Shown here: piece by piece, positions 1 to 5,168 of the stretch
How positions within the stretch are numbered: the first letter of the stretch is position 1
Layout of the letters: each line of letters opens with the position of its first letter
Assembly: GCA_012800465.1 (NCBI GenBank)
Contig: JAAZJI010000171.1
Coordinates: 1-5,214, forward strand
DNA length: 5,214 nucleotides
DNA from: Spirochaetales bacterium
Lineage (GTDB): Bacteria; Spirochaetota; Spirochaetia; Sphaerochaetales; Sphaerochaetaceae
Direction: 5' to 3'
Translations under genes and position numbers: made by a program
Notes under the pieces: model-generated
Told to the model about the DNA's origin: nothing
Seen by the model: only the letters and a program-made list of their open reading frames with translations
Database searches by the model: none

Positions 1-222
1 AACACCGTTCAGATTGCGGAAGGAACCGGTGCCCGCATCGAAGATGGGATCGTCCTCCATCATCGTGATGACTTTCTCAACGACGTCGATGGCGGCGCAT
101 CCTTCGGAGAGCATCTCATACCCTATCGCGCCATATGTCTTTACACCATCATTTGCAGAAATCTTGTCGAGTTCCGCAGGTTCCAGATCATGACATCCCC
201 CATGCACAATCAACCCAAACAT
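1..222 (-). CDS. Isoaspartyl peptidase / type 2 L-asparaginase, N-terminal part (runs off left edge)
   Basis: Read by eye on the minus strand from ATG at 222-220; 74 codons are open to the window edge. The protein begins MFGLIVHGG, the first beta strand and HGG motif of the type 2 asparaginase (Ntn-hydrolase) family. A G-x-C-A-A-I-D-V-V-E helix follows around residues 41-49, then DDPIFDAGTGSFRNLNG at 57-73, the family's 'EddP.F(N/D)AG.Gs..n.dG' segment. Known family members are threonine-nucleophile enzymes that self-cleave into alpha and beta chains and hydrolyse L-asparagine and/or beta-aspartyl dipeptides; the catalytic threonine lies beyond the window. There is no signal peptide, so a cytoplasmic site is inferred. 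GGGAGAG at 228-234 sits 5 nt before the ATG, and the gap to the ATPase stop is 26 nt, so it belongs to the importer operon. HGGC replaces the commoner HGGAG, and GTGS the commoner GRGS. A related amidohydrolase such as a glycosylasparaginase-like enzyme cannot be excluded. Confidence 0.85.
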   Translation of the reverse strand, partial: MFGLIVHGGCHDLEPAELDKISANDGVKTYGAIGYEMLSEGCAAIDVVEKVITMMEDDPIFDAGTGSFRNLNGV

Positions 223-248
223 ATCGTCTCTCCCATCAATCAAGAAGT

Positions 249-983
249 TCAGTGGTGAATATTTTGTATGAAGCGGGCTATCCGCTCATTGTCTTCTTTT
301 ACGGTGGTGAAGAACTCTTCATTGGAGGTGTCCGATACGACCGATCCGTATTCAAGGAACAGCACTCTGCTTGCAATGCGACGGGCAAAAGGAATTTCAT
401 GGGTGACGATCAGCATGACCACGCCGTCCTGTGCAAGCTTTTCGATGATCTTCAAGACCTCCGTGCTCATCTCGGGATCCAAGGCCGAAGTGATCTCATC
501 GAGCAACAGAGCCTTTGGATTCATCATCATCGCCCGTGCGATGGCGATTCGTTGTTGTTCTCCGCCGGACAGCTCATTATGCTTGGAGTGCAGTTTGTCA
601 ATCAGGCCGACCTTGTTCAGCAACTCCTTCGCCTGCTCGATCGCTTCGTTCCTGGGTCTTCCAAGAATCTTGATCGGACTGATGACCAGATTCTCCAACA
701 CATCAAGATGAGGGAAGAGGATCGTCTGTTGAAAAACCATCCCGCATTTGATCCGGATGTCCTTTAAATTCTTTTTTTCCCGGACCGACAGCCCGTCTAC
801 GAGGATGTCACCGCTGTCTATGGTCTCCAGACCGTTGATGCATCTCAGAAGCGTGCTCTTCCCGGTTCCGCTCGGGCCAAGGATGACCGTAACTCCGCTC
901 TGATCGAAATCGACGCTGAAATTCTTGAGAACGACCAGGTTTCCGAAAGCTTTCGTGATATTTCTTACTTCGATCATCGCCAT
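249..983 (-). CDS. Polar amino acid ABC transporter ATPase (HisP/GlnQ type)
   Basis: Cytoplasmic ATP-hydrolysing subunit of the importer encoded by the adjoining genes. With a start at ATG 983 the protein has 244 residues, normal for the family. All motifs are intact: Walker A GPSGTGKST (36-44), Q-loop Gln85 in VFQQ, signature LSGGEQQR (138-145), Walker B ALLLDE (158-163) with catalytic Glu163, D-loop SALDPE (166-171) and H-loop His195 in VTHE. The short C-terminus without a regulatory domain fits the HisP/GlnQ group rather than MetN or sugar importers. Start choice: in-frame GTG 998 and ATGs at 989, 983 and 977 are all possible. GAGG at 993-996 is 9 nt from ATG 983 but only 3 nt from 989 and 15 nt from 977, so 983 is preferred, with 989 the alternative. 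It lies 24 nt after the second permease and 26 nt before the isoaspartyl peptidase. Confidence 0.96.
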   Translation of the reverse strand: MAMIEVRNITKAFGNLVVLKNFSVDFDQSGVTVILGPSGTGKSTLLRCINGLETIDSGDILVDGLSVREKKNLKDIRIKCGMVFQQTILFPHLDVLENLVISPIKILGRPRNEAIEQAKELLNKVGLIDKLHSKHNELSGGEQQRIAIARAMMMNPKALLLDEITSALDPEMSTEVLKIIEKLAQDGVVMLIVTHEIPFARRIASRVLFLEYGSVVSDTSNEEFFTTVKEDNERIARFIQNIHH

Positions 984-1007
984 CGCCATGCACCTCACAC
1001 ATATAAG

Positions 1008-1670
1008 CTAAAAATTGAATGCCACTTTTTTCTCAAGCCGCTGGGCAAGTTTCGACAGCGGATAGGATATTGCAAAATATAATACGAAGACTATTCCGTA
1101 GATCAGGAAGGGTCTCATCGTTCTCAGGGTCAGGATATGGCCGGCCTTGGTCAGATCGATCAGGCTGATCAGAGAAACGAACGAGGATACCTGCAACTGG
1201 TTTATGTACAGCGTGATCGCCGAAGGAATCAACAACCTGAGGACCTGCGGAGCGATGATGTTCCTGAAATTCGAGTACCTGTTGTGTCCCAAGGCGAATC
1301 CGGCTTCCCACTGCAGTTTGGGAATCGCCTTGACCGCGCTGTGGACAAGCACGGAGAAGAATGCCCCCGTATTCAACGACAAGGTGATGATCGCAGCGGC
1401 CTCGGCATCGAGAACGATGTTCGCGACGACGGGCAATCCGTAATATGTGAGGAAAAGCTGCGTGACGAGCGGAGAGTTCCGCAACGGCTCGATATAGATC
1501 AGCGGGATGGCCGCGACGATCCTGTTCTTCGAACAACGGATCAATCCCATCACGATTCCGATCAGGGTGCCGATGGTTATCGAGACCAGCGTGATCCAGA
1601 GCGTCATGCCGATCGCCTTCAGGAAAAAAAAGATATCGTAATGCGTCAAGCTCAGGTATTGTTCAAACAT
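1008..1670 (-). CDS. Polar amino acid ABC transporter permease 2 (HisM/GlnP family)
   Basis: Inner-membrane subunit of 220 residues, expected to pair with the other permease as a heterodimer. Hydrophobic segments are at about 13-42, 50-80 (including the family motif EPLRNSPLVTQLF), 84-112, 145-170 and 186-206. The cytoplasmic EAA loop that docks on the ATPase is clear at 120-141, beginning QWEAGFALG with the invariant Gly128 and ending in IIAPQ. Upstream of it the usual '(E)xxRG' stretch reads FFSVLVHSAV, so the commonly conserved acidic and arginine residues are missing. The start ATG 1670-1668 is supported by TGAGGAAG immediately upstream (1673-1680). It is 16 nt downstream of the first permease and 24 nt upstream of the ATPase start, consistent with one transcript. 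The family is secure; substrate cannot be read from this subunit. Confidence 0.95.
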   Translation of the reverse strand: MFEQYLSLTHYDIFFFLKAIGMTLWITLVSITIGTLIGIVMGLIRCSKNRIVAAIPLIYIEPLRNSPLVTQLFLTYYGLPVVANIVLDAEAAAIITLSLNTGAFFSVLVHSAVKAIPKLQWEAGFALGHNRYSNFRNIIAPQVLRLLIPSAITLYINQLQVSSFVSLISLIDLTKAGHILTLRTMRPFLIYGIVFVLYFAISYPLSKLAQRLEKKVAFNF

Positions 1671-1686
1671 AACTTCCTCATATCAC

Positions 1687-2343
1687 CTAGAGCGTGATGG
1701 AGATTCTCCTATCGATCGCCTTTGCCACGAACGAAATGACGAACGTGAAAACACAATACGCCAGCATGATGAAGATGAATACTTCGAACGGTCGGGCGGT
1801 TCTGGCCGCCACGGTCTTCGAGCTTCCCATCAGATCGTTGACGGTTATGGAAAACACGACGGACGAGGTGAGCACGAGGTTTATGAAATTGCTTGTCAAC
1901 GGCTTGAACGCCAGACGCAGGGATACCGGCAGCACGATATATCTGAAGGTCTGGAACGAGTTGTACCCCAATGCGTAGCTGCATTCATAATAGCCTTTCT
2001 TCACCGCCAGCAAGCCCGATCGGATGACTTCACAGTTGGGAGCGCTCGAGTTGATTCCCAGCGCCAAGATTGACGTTACGATCGGATCGGTATGTATCCC
2101 CAGCTCGGGAAGTCCGAAGTACAAAAAGAACAGTTGGACGAGAAACGGCGTGTTTCTCAGGAACTCCACCCAGGCCGATCCGATGAATCGAAGCGTCTTG
2201 CTTTTGGATTGCCGCATCAATGCGACGATGATCCCCAGGAAGAATCCGAGAACCAACGCTCCTGCAGAGATGATCAGCGTCAATCGGGCACCCTGTAGCA
2301 ACGACGGGTAGAACGTCTTCAGAAAACTGAAATTCAGATACAT
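1687..2343 (-). CDS. Polar amino acid ABC transporter permease 1 (HisQ/GlnP family)
   Basis: Inner-membrane subunit, 218 residues from ATG 2343, the usual length for the family. The N-terminal block carries the 'LLQGARLTL' segment (15-23), followed by a membrane helix (about 21-43), the motif EFLRNTPFLVQLFFLYFGLP (60-79), and further helices near 86-98, 148-168 and 187-207. The EAA loop is at 117-139: GYYECSYALG with Gly126, ending in IVLP. The canonical GQxEA has become GYYEC, a modest departure. The frame stays open upstream to 2415, but that would put the start inside the binding-protein stop region and swallow a stem-loop. GGAAGGA at 2351-2357, 7 nt before ATG 2343, and homology-like alignment at MYLNFSFL both favour the shorter start. 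It follows the binding-protein gene after 82 nt and precedes permease 2 by 16 nt. Confidence 0.95.
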   Translation of the reverse strand: MYLNFSFLKTFYPSLLQGARLTLIISAGALVLGFFLGIIVALMRQSKSKTLRFIGSAWVEFLRNTPFLVQLFFLYFGLPELGIHTDPIVTSILALGINSSAPNCEVIRSGLLAVKKGYYECSYALGYNSFQTFRYIVLPVSLRLAFKPLTSNFINLVLTSSVVFSITVNDLMGSSKTVAARTARPFEVFIFIMLAYCVFTFVISFVAKAIDRRISITL

Positions 2344-2372
2344 GGTCACATCCTTCCGAAGGTCACGGAAGC

Positions 2373-2406
2373 GGCCCTCGTGGGAAGCGATGTTCCCACA
2401 AGAGCC
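2373..2406 (-). promoter_or_regulatory. Intercistronic stem-loop between binding-protein and permease genes
   Basis: In the minus-strand transcript, GGCUCUUGUGGGAA (2406-2393) pairs with UUCCCACGAGGGCC (2386-2373) over 14 continuous positions, two of them G-U wobbles, around a 6-nt loop. It lies 19 nt past the binding-protein stop and 29 nt before the permease start. No U-run follows the stem, so it is not a typical intrinsic terminator. In known binding-protein operons, hairpins at this place protect the upstream mRNA from 3' exonucleases and keep binding protein in excess over permease; that role is inferred here from position. Confidence 0.75.
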
Positions 2407-2425
2407 CCAAATCACATGCCGTCAT

Positions 2426-3262
2426 CTACCAGATGGCGAGATACTCCGTCGGTTCGGTGCCCCACCACTTCATGTACGTCTCCCGCTGGAACCCGGAACT
2501 GATCATCCAGGAGACGAACATGTCGACATAGCGGACAAACTCCATGTCGCCCTTGGGAAGTCCGATGCAGATCGGATCCGAGGTATAGAGCTTGGGAAGG
2601 GCGACCAGCTCGCCTTTGCTCTGCCCTGCGGTGAAGTCGATCAGCGTGCTGTCTTCGAACGTCGCGTCCGCTTTCCCCTGCTTCATCAGCAATGTCTGGT
2701 CGGTGAAGTTCGTCACGTACACCAGCTCGGCCTGAGGAGCATACTTGAGGGCAAGGTCTTCACCCGTCGTTCCTCGGGCAACCGCAATCTTGATTCCGGG
2801 CTTGTTCAGATCCTCGACCGTCTGGTACGGACTGCCCTTTCTGACCATCATCTTGATGCCGCAGCGCAGATAAGGCATCGAGAAGTTGATCGATTTGGCC
2901 CGTTCAAGATTGCCCGTCATGTTTGCGAACACGATATCGACCCGGCCACTGGTCAAAGCGGGAATTCTCGTTTCGCCATCGACATCGGTGATCTCGAGCT
3001 TCACTCCGAGCGTATCTGCGAATTTCTGGGCAAAATCGACATCATACCCATAGGGCTGCCCCTTATCGTCCCGCCCGCCGATGGGAGGGCCGTTAAGAGC
3101 TATACCCGCACGCAAGACACCTCTGTCCATGATCGTTTGCAACATGCTGACACTCTTTGCAGGTGAGCTCTCCTGAGGCTGGCTCGGAGCTTTTCCACCG
3201 GAACATGACAGCAGGACCAACAGAAAGGCCACCATCAACCCAACGAATAATTTCCGTTTCAT
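2426..3262 (-). CDS. Amino-acid ABC transporter solute-binding lipoprotein (family 3)
   Basis: Extracytoplasmic receptor that delivers the amino acid-like cargo to the importer. It has 278 residues from ATG 3262. The N-terminus is a lipoprotein signal peptide: MKRK, hydrophobic stretch 5-18, and lipobox LLS|C with Cys20 as lipid anchor, then a Ser/Pro/Gln-rich linker to about 38. Family 3 landmarks follow: GYDVDFAQKFA (72-82), RIPALTSGRVD (99-109), ANMTGNLERAK (113-123) with Arg121 in the place of the arginine that holds the ligand alpha-carboxylate, GTTGED (164-169), and ADATFEDS (198-205) with Asp204 in the place of the residue contacting the alpha-amino group. These suggest an alpha-amino acid or small dipeptide-like ligand, but not which one. 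The frame extends to a GTG at 3292, but that lies at or beside the predicted transcript start, whereas AGAGGAGG at 3268-3275 is 5 nt from ATG 3262. It is the promoter-proximal gene of the operon. Confidence 0.95.
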   Translation of the reverse strand: MKRKLFVGLMVAFLLVLLSCSGGKAPSQPQESSPAKSVSMLQTIMDRGVLRAGIALNGPPIGGRDDKGQPYGYDVDFAQKFADTLGVKLEITDVDGETRIPALTSGRVDIVFANMTGNLERAKSINFSMPYLRCGIKMMVRKGSPYQTVEDLNKPGIKIAVARGTTGEDLALKYAPQAELVYVTNFTDQTLLMKQGKADATFEDSTLIDFTAGQSKGELVALPKLYTSDPICIGLPKGDMEFVRYVDMFVSWMISSGFQRETYMKWWGTEPTEYLAIW

Positions 3263-3267
3263 AAAAA

Positions 3268-3275
3268 CCTCCTCT
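3268..3275 (-). promoter_or_regulatory. Strong ribosome binding site of the binding-protein gene
   Basis: AGAGGAGG on the minus strand, 5 nt before ATG 3262. It is an almost perfect anti-16S match and fixes the start at 3262. Such strength fits a protein needed in excess over its permeases. Confidence 0.85.
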
Positions 3276-3292
3276 TTGTTTCGCACACTCAC

Positions 3293-3306
3293 TGTATGCG
3301 CTTACA
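3293..3306 (-). promoter_or_regulatory. Operator O1, probable LacI-family site over the importer start point
   Basis: TGTAAGC|GCATACA on the minus strand: a 14-bp palindrome with one mismatched pair and a central C|G step, the layout of LacI-family operators (compare the symmetric lac core TGTGAGC|GCTCACA). It abuts the -10 box, sharing one base, and would cover about -7 to +7 of the predicted start point near 3299, a classic repression position. The divergent gene encodes a LacI-family protein, the obvious candidate to bind it. Binding itself is inferred. Confidence 0.8.
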
Positions 3307-3335
3307 TTCTAAGGAGTGATTCCAAGCGTTGTCAA
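3306..3335 (-). promoter_or_regulatory. Sigma-70-type promoter of the importer operon
   Basis: Minus-strand -35 TTGACA (3335-3330) is a perfect consensus match; an 18-nt spacer leads to -10 TAGAAT (3311-3306), five of six consensus. A/T-rich DNA just upstream (about 3337-3354) could act as an UP element. The predicted start near 3299 gives a leader of about 37 nt. An intrinsically strong promoter combined with O1 fits tight repression with high induced output. Confidence 0.82.
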
Positions 3336-3374
3336 TGAAAATATTGGTATTTTTCCTTTGCACGGCAATAAGTT

Positions 3375-3383
3375 TGTGATACT
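3375..3383 (+). promoter_or_regulatory. Probable promoter of the LacI-family regulator (extended -10)
   Basis: TGTGATACT gives a TG-N extended -10 followed by GATACT (3378-3383), four of six consensus. The nearest -35-like element, TTGCAC at 3358-3363, has only a 14-nt spacer, so -35 contacts would be poor. An alternative -10, TACTCT at 3380-3385, would give 16 nt. Weak expression is normal for a regulator. The exact start point is uncertain, near 3390. Confidence 0.45.
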
Positions 3384-3393
3384 CTAGGTTGTA

Positions 3394-3407
3394 ATTAAGC
3401 GCGTACA
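3394..3407 (+). promoter_or_regulatory. Operator O2, weaker LacI-family site by the regulator promoter
   Basis: ATTAAGC|GCGTACA. The right half, read on the other strand, is TGTACGC, which matches the TGTANGC half-sites of O1; the left half differs from TGTAAGC at two outer bases. The central C|G step is kept. It lies just downstream of the predicted regulator start and 30 nt before its start codon, suited to autoregulation. Its centre is 101 bp from that of O1. Confidence 0.55.
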
Positions 3408-3436
3408 AATACACCTGACCTGCAAGGAGTTCGTCG

Positions 3437-4483
3437 TTGACTCAGAAAATAACACAACGCAATGTCGCGGATCTGGCGAACGTTTCCACCGGCACGGTGT
3501 CCCGGGTGATCAATGGGCATCCGCTGGTCAGCGAAGAAGCAAGAAAAGCGGTTCTTCAAGCGATCGAACAACTCGGATATATCCCAAACAAGGCCGCCCA
3601 ATCCTTGGCTCAAGGTCGTACAAACAACATTCTGGTAGCCTTTCTGGACAAGAGCCCGATCCTCCCGTCAACCTGGCAGTACGAACTGCCGATTCTGCAG
3701 GCGATCAATGATTATCTGCGATTAAACAATTATTCCGTGCAGATCACGATCCATACCGCCGACAGCAATCTCGACTCCGTCCTGTTCAAGGATGTCATGT
3801 CCGACAAATCCATCGACGGCATGATGATCCTCACCTCCCTGGCTATCGAGGAAAGTTTCATCAGGTCGTTGGAAGAAAGCAGGATTCCGACCGTGTTCAT
3901 AGGAAACGGCCCCTTTTGGCATGACGGAAATCAAGTCGGCACAGCCATCCTGTTTGACAATTTCCACATCATCCAAGATGCGTACAACATGCTTCGTTCA
4001 TTGGGCCACGAAAGGATTGGCTTCATCACGGGCTCTGACGAGCATATCCACTCGCAGATCCGATTGAAAGCGTTTACAGAGATCGCGGCAAAACATATGG
4101 ATCCCGAATCATGTGAAGATCTGATTCATCATGGTGACTACTCGATCAACTCGGGCTTTGAAGCGCTCTACCATTTTTTCAAAAAAGCCGATCCGCCGAC
4201 CGCCATCATATGCGCCAACGACCTCATGGCGATCGGGGCGATGAAGGCCGCAAAGGAACTCCACATGAGAGTTCCTCAGGATCTCTCGATCATCGGTTTT
4301 GACAATATCGAGGTGGGAAGCTTCTATTCTCCTCCGCTGACCTCGATCAAAGTCCCATCGTACGATCTTGGGCGACAAGGAGCGGAACTCCTGCTCAAAA
4401 CCATCAAGGACGGCAAGACGAGAGAACCGATCACCCTGCCGACCGAACTGGTCATCCGGAATTCCATCAGCAAGATGGTCTAG
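3437..4483 (+). CDS. LacI-family transcriptional regulator
   Basis: DNA-binding regulator of 348 residues, standard family length. The N-terminal helix-turn-helix spans about 5-28 (RNVADLANVSTGTVSRVINGH), followed by the third helix and the hinge helix (NKAAQSLAQ, 51-59), where Leu57 is placed to intercalate at the central C|G of the operator. The effector-binding core (64-348) has the periplasmic-binding-protein-like fold, shown by ICANDLMAIGAMKAA (258-272) and SIIGFDNIEVGSFYSPPLTSI (284-304). SQIRLKAF (206-213) stands where sugar-responsive members often have R..GF with glycine, so a non-sugar effector is possible but unproven. The start is TTG 3437, with AAGGAG at 3424-3429 seven nt upstream and the HTH directly following. 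It is divergent from the importer operon with two matching operator-like sites between them, so it probably represses the operon and itself. I see no clear terminator after the stop. Confidence 0.95.
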   Translation: MTQKITQRNVADLANVSTGTVSRVINGHPLVSEEARKAVLQAIEQLGYIPNKAAQSLAQGRTNNILVAFLDKSPILPSTWQYELPILQAINDYLRLNNYSVQITIHTADSNLDSVLFKDVMSDKSIDGMMILTSLAIEESFIRSLEESRIPTVFIGNGPFWHDGNQVGTAILFDNFHIIQDAYNMLRSLGHERIGFITGSDEHIHSQIRLKAFTEIAAKHMDPESCEDLIHHGDYSINSGFEALYHFFKKADPPTAIICANDLMAIGAMKAAKELHMRVPQDLSIIGFDNIEVGSFYSPPLTSIKVPSYDLGRQGAELLLKTIKDGKTREPITLPTELVIRNSISKMV

Positions 4484-4549
4484 AACGTTGGATTGAAAGC
4501 ACCGCCCGCATCCCGGAAAGGTAAAATATTTGTGTTTGCAACAGCGCAC

Positions 4550-4576
4550 TTGAACCGCTTAGGGGGGTGTTATATT
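4550..4576 (+). promoter_or_regulatory. Probable promoter of the DUF1232 gene (extended -10)
   Basis: TTGAAC at 4550-4555 serves as -35; a short 15-nt spacer leads to TATATT at 4571-4576, preceded by TG-N (4568-4570), making a good extended -10. A G6 run fills part of the spacer. An inverted repeat, CCGCTT (4555-4560) and AAGCGG (4581-4586), brackets the -10. The predicted start is near 4583, 31 nt before the gene. Confidence 0.5.
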
Positions 4577-4613
4577 CAGCAAGCGGATAGGAAATGATGA
4601 TGGGGAAACATCC

Positions 4614-4979
4614 ATGAATCTGAAAGAACGAGCGATCAAGTTGAAAAAGGAAATTCCTGCCGTCTATCTCGCGTTGAAGAATAAAGAGACCCCGTTGTTG
4701 GCAAAAATCTGCGCTTGGGCAACAGTAGCATATGCATTGTCCCCTATCGACCTCATCCCCGATTTCATTCCGGTGTTGGGCTATCTGGACGACCTGATCA
4801 TCCTGCCCGTGATGGTGGCCTTGACGGTGAAGCTGATTCCACGAGAGATCCTCGAGCAATGCAGAACCGAGTCCGAAGACCTCTGGCAAAATGGGAAACC
4901 GAGGAAGTTGATCTATGCTTTGCCGATTGTCGCAATCTGGCTTTTGATTCTGATCATCATCGTCAGAGCTATCCGGTGA
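4614..4979 (+). CDS. YkvA/DUF1232-family small membrane protein
   Basis: A 121-residue protein. Residues 43-60, SPIDLIPDFIPVLGYLDD, are the diagnostic motif of the DUF1232 (YkvA) family. The N-terminus is a basic, amphipathic stretch (1-25); a moderately hydrophobic segment runs from about 28 to 75 around the motif; and a strong membrane helix lies at 99-118 (LIYALPIVAIWLLILIIIV) with a basic end. No biochemical role is established for the family; its members are short membrane-associated proteins in many bacteria. ATG 4614 is preceded by GGGGA at 4602-4606. It lies 130 nt after the regulator in the same direction but has its own likely promoter, so a functional link with the importer is not indicated. 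No convincing strong terminator follows. Confidence 0.88.
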   Translation: MNLKERAIKLKKEIPAVYLALKNKETPLLAKICAWATVAYALSPIDLIPDFIPVLGYLDDLIILPVMVALTVKLIPREILEQCRTESEDLWQNGKPRKLIYALPIVAIWLLILIIIVRAIR

Positions 4980-5028
4980 ACAGCCAAATCGTCTTCCCGT
5001 TGCAGTATCGCACATGAGATTTGTTATA

Positions 5029-5051
5029 CTAAACTGTACCTTTCAGTTTTT
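5029..5051 (+). terminator. Weak possible terminator after the DUF1232 gene
   Basis: AAACTG (5031-5036) and CAGTTT (5044-5049) form a perfect 6-bp inverted repeat with a 7-nt loop, running into a T5 tract (5047-5051) that overlaps the stem. The stem is AT-rich and weak. An imperfect hairpin follows at 5054-5072 (GGCTCCC / GGAAGCC, one mismatch). Either could reduce read-through; alternatively these repeats may belong to the end of an element to the right. Confidence 0.25.
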
Positions 5052-5112
5052 AGGGCTCCCGAAAAGGAAGCCTGAATAATCATAATTTCTTATCTGGAAA
5101 CCATTCTTACTC

Positions 5113-5141
5113 TTGTTATCGGGAAGGTGTCATGCTCTAAT
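5113..5141 (+). promoter_or_regulatory. Promoter for the right-edge gene
   Basis: TTGTTA (5113-5118), 17-nt spacer, TCTAAT (5136-5141; five of six consensus), with TG-C just before the -10. The start point would be near 5148, giving a leader of about 20 nt to ATG 5169. A second candidate, TTGCAG (5000-5005) with TATACT (5025-5030), has a 19-nt spacer and is less convincing. Confidence 0.55.
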
Positions 5142-5168
5142 GGGCTTACATAAACAGGGAGACCTATC

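Noticed and set aside
135..767. Open frame on the plus strand opposite the ATPase
   Set aside because: The product is His/Gln/Asp-rich and low in hydrophobic core, as expected of a shadow, and it overlaps an unmistakable ATPase and isoaspartyl peptidase start.
2373..2406. Intrinsic terminator reading of the stem-loop after the binding protein
   Set aside because: No U-run follows on the minus-strand transcript, and termination would cut the permeases and ATPase off their only evident promoter.
2342..3166. Long open frame on the plus strand (274 codons) opposite the binding protein
   Set aside because: It is an antisense shadow: the minus strand encodes a complete family 3 binding protein with signal peptide and all motifs, and the plus-strand product has no recognisable domain.
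3263..3292. Upstream GTG start at 3292 for the binding protein
   Set aside because: It would fall in or beside the operator and at the predicted transcript start, and would add residues before a standard lipoprotein signal; AGAGGAGG points to ATG 3262.
4484..4549. Search for a terminator after the LacI-family regulator
   Set aside because: No stem of useful length followed by a T-run was found; the CCGCTT/AAGCGG repeat further on has a 20-nt loop, no T-run and contains a promoter -10.
4467..5015. Minus-strand open frame opposite the DUF1232 gene
   Set aside because: It has no ribosome binding site or domain and lies across a clear DUF1232 protein on the other strand.
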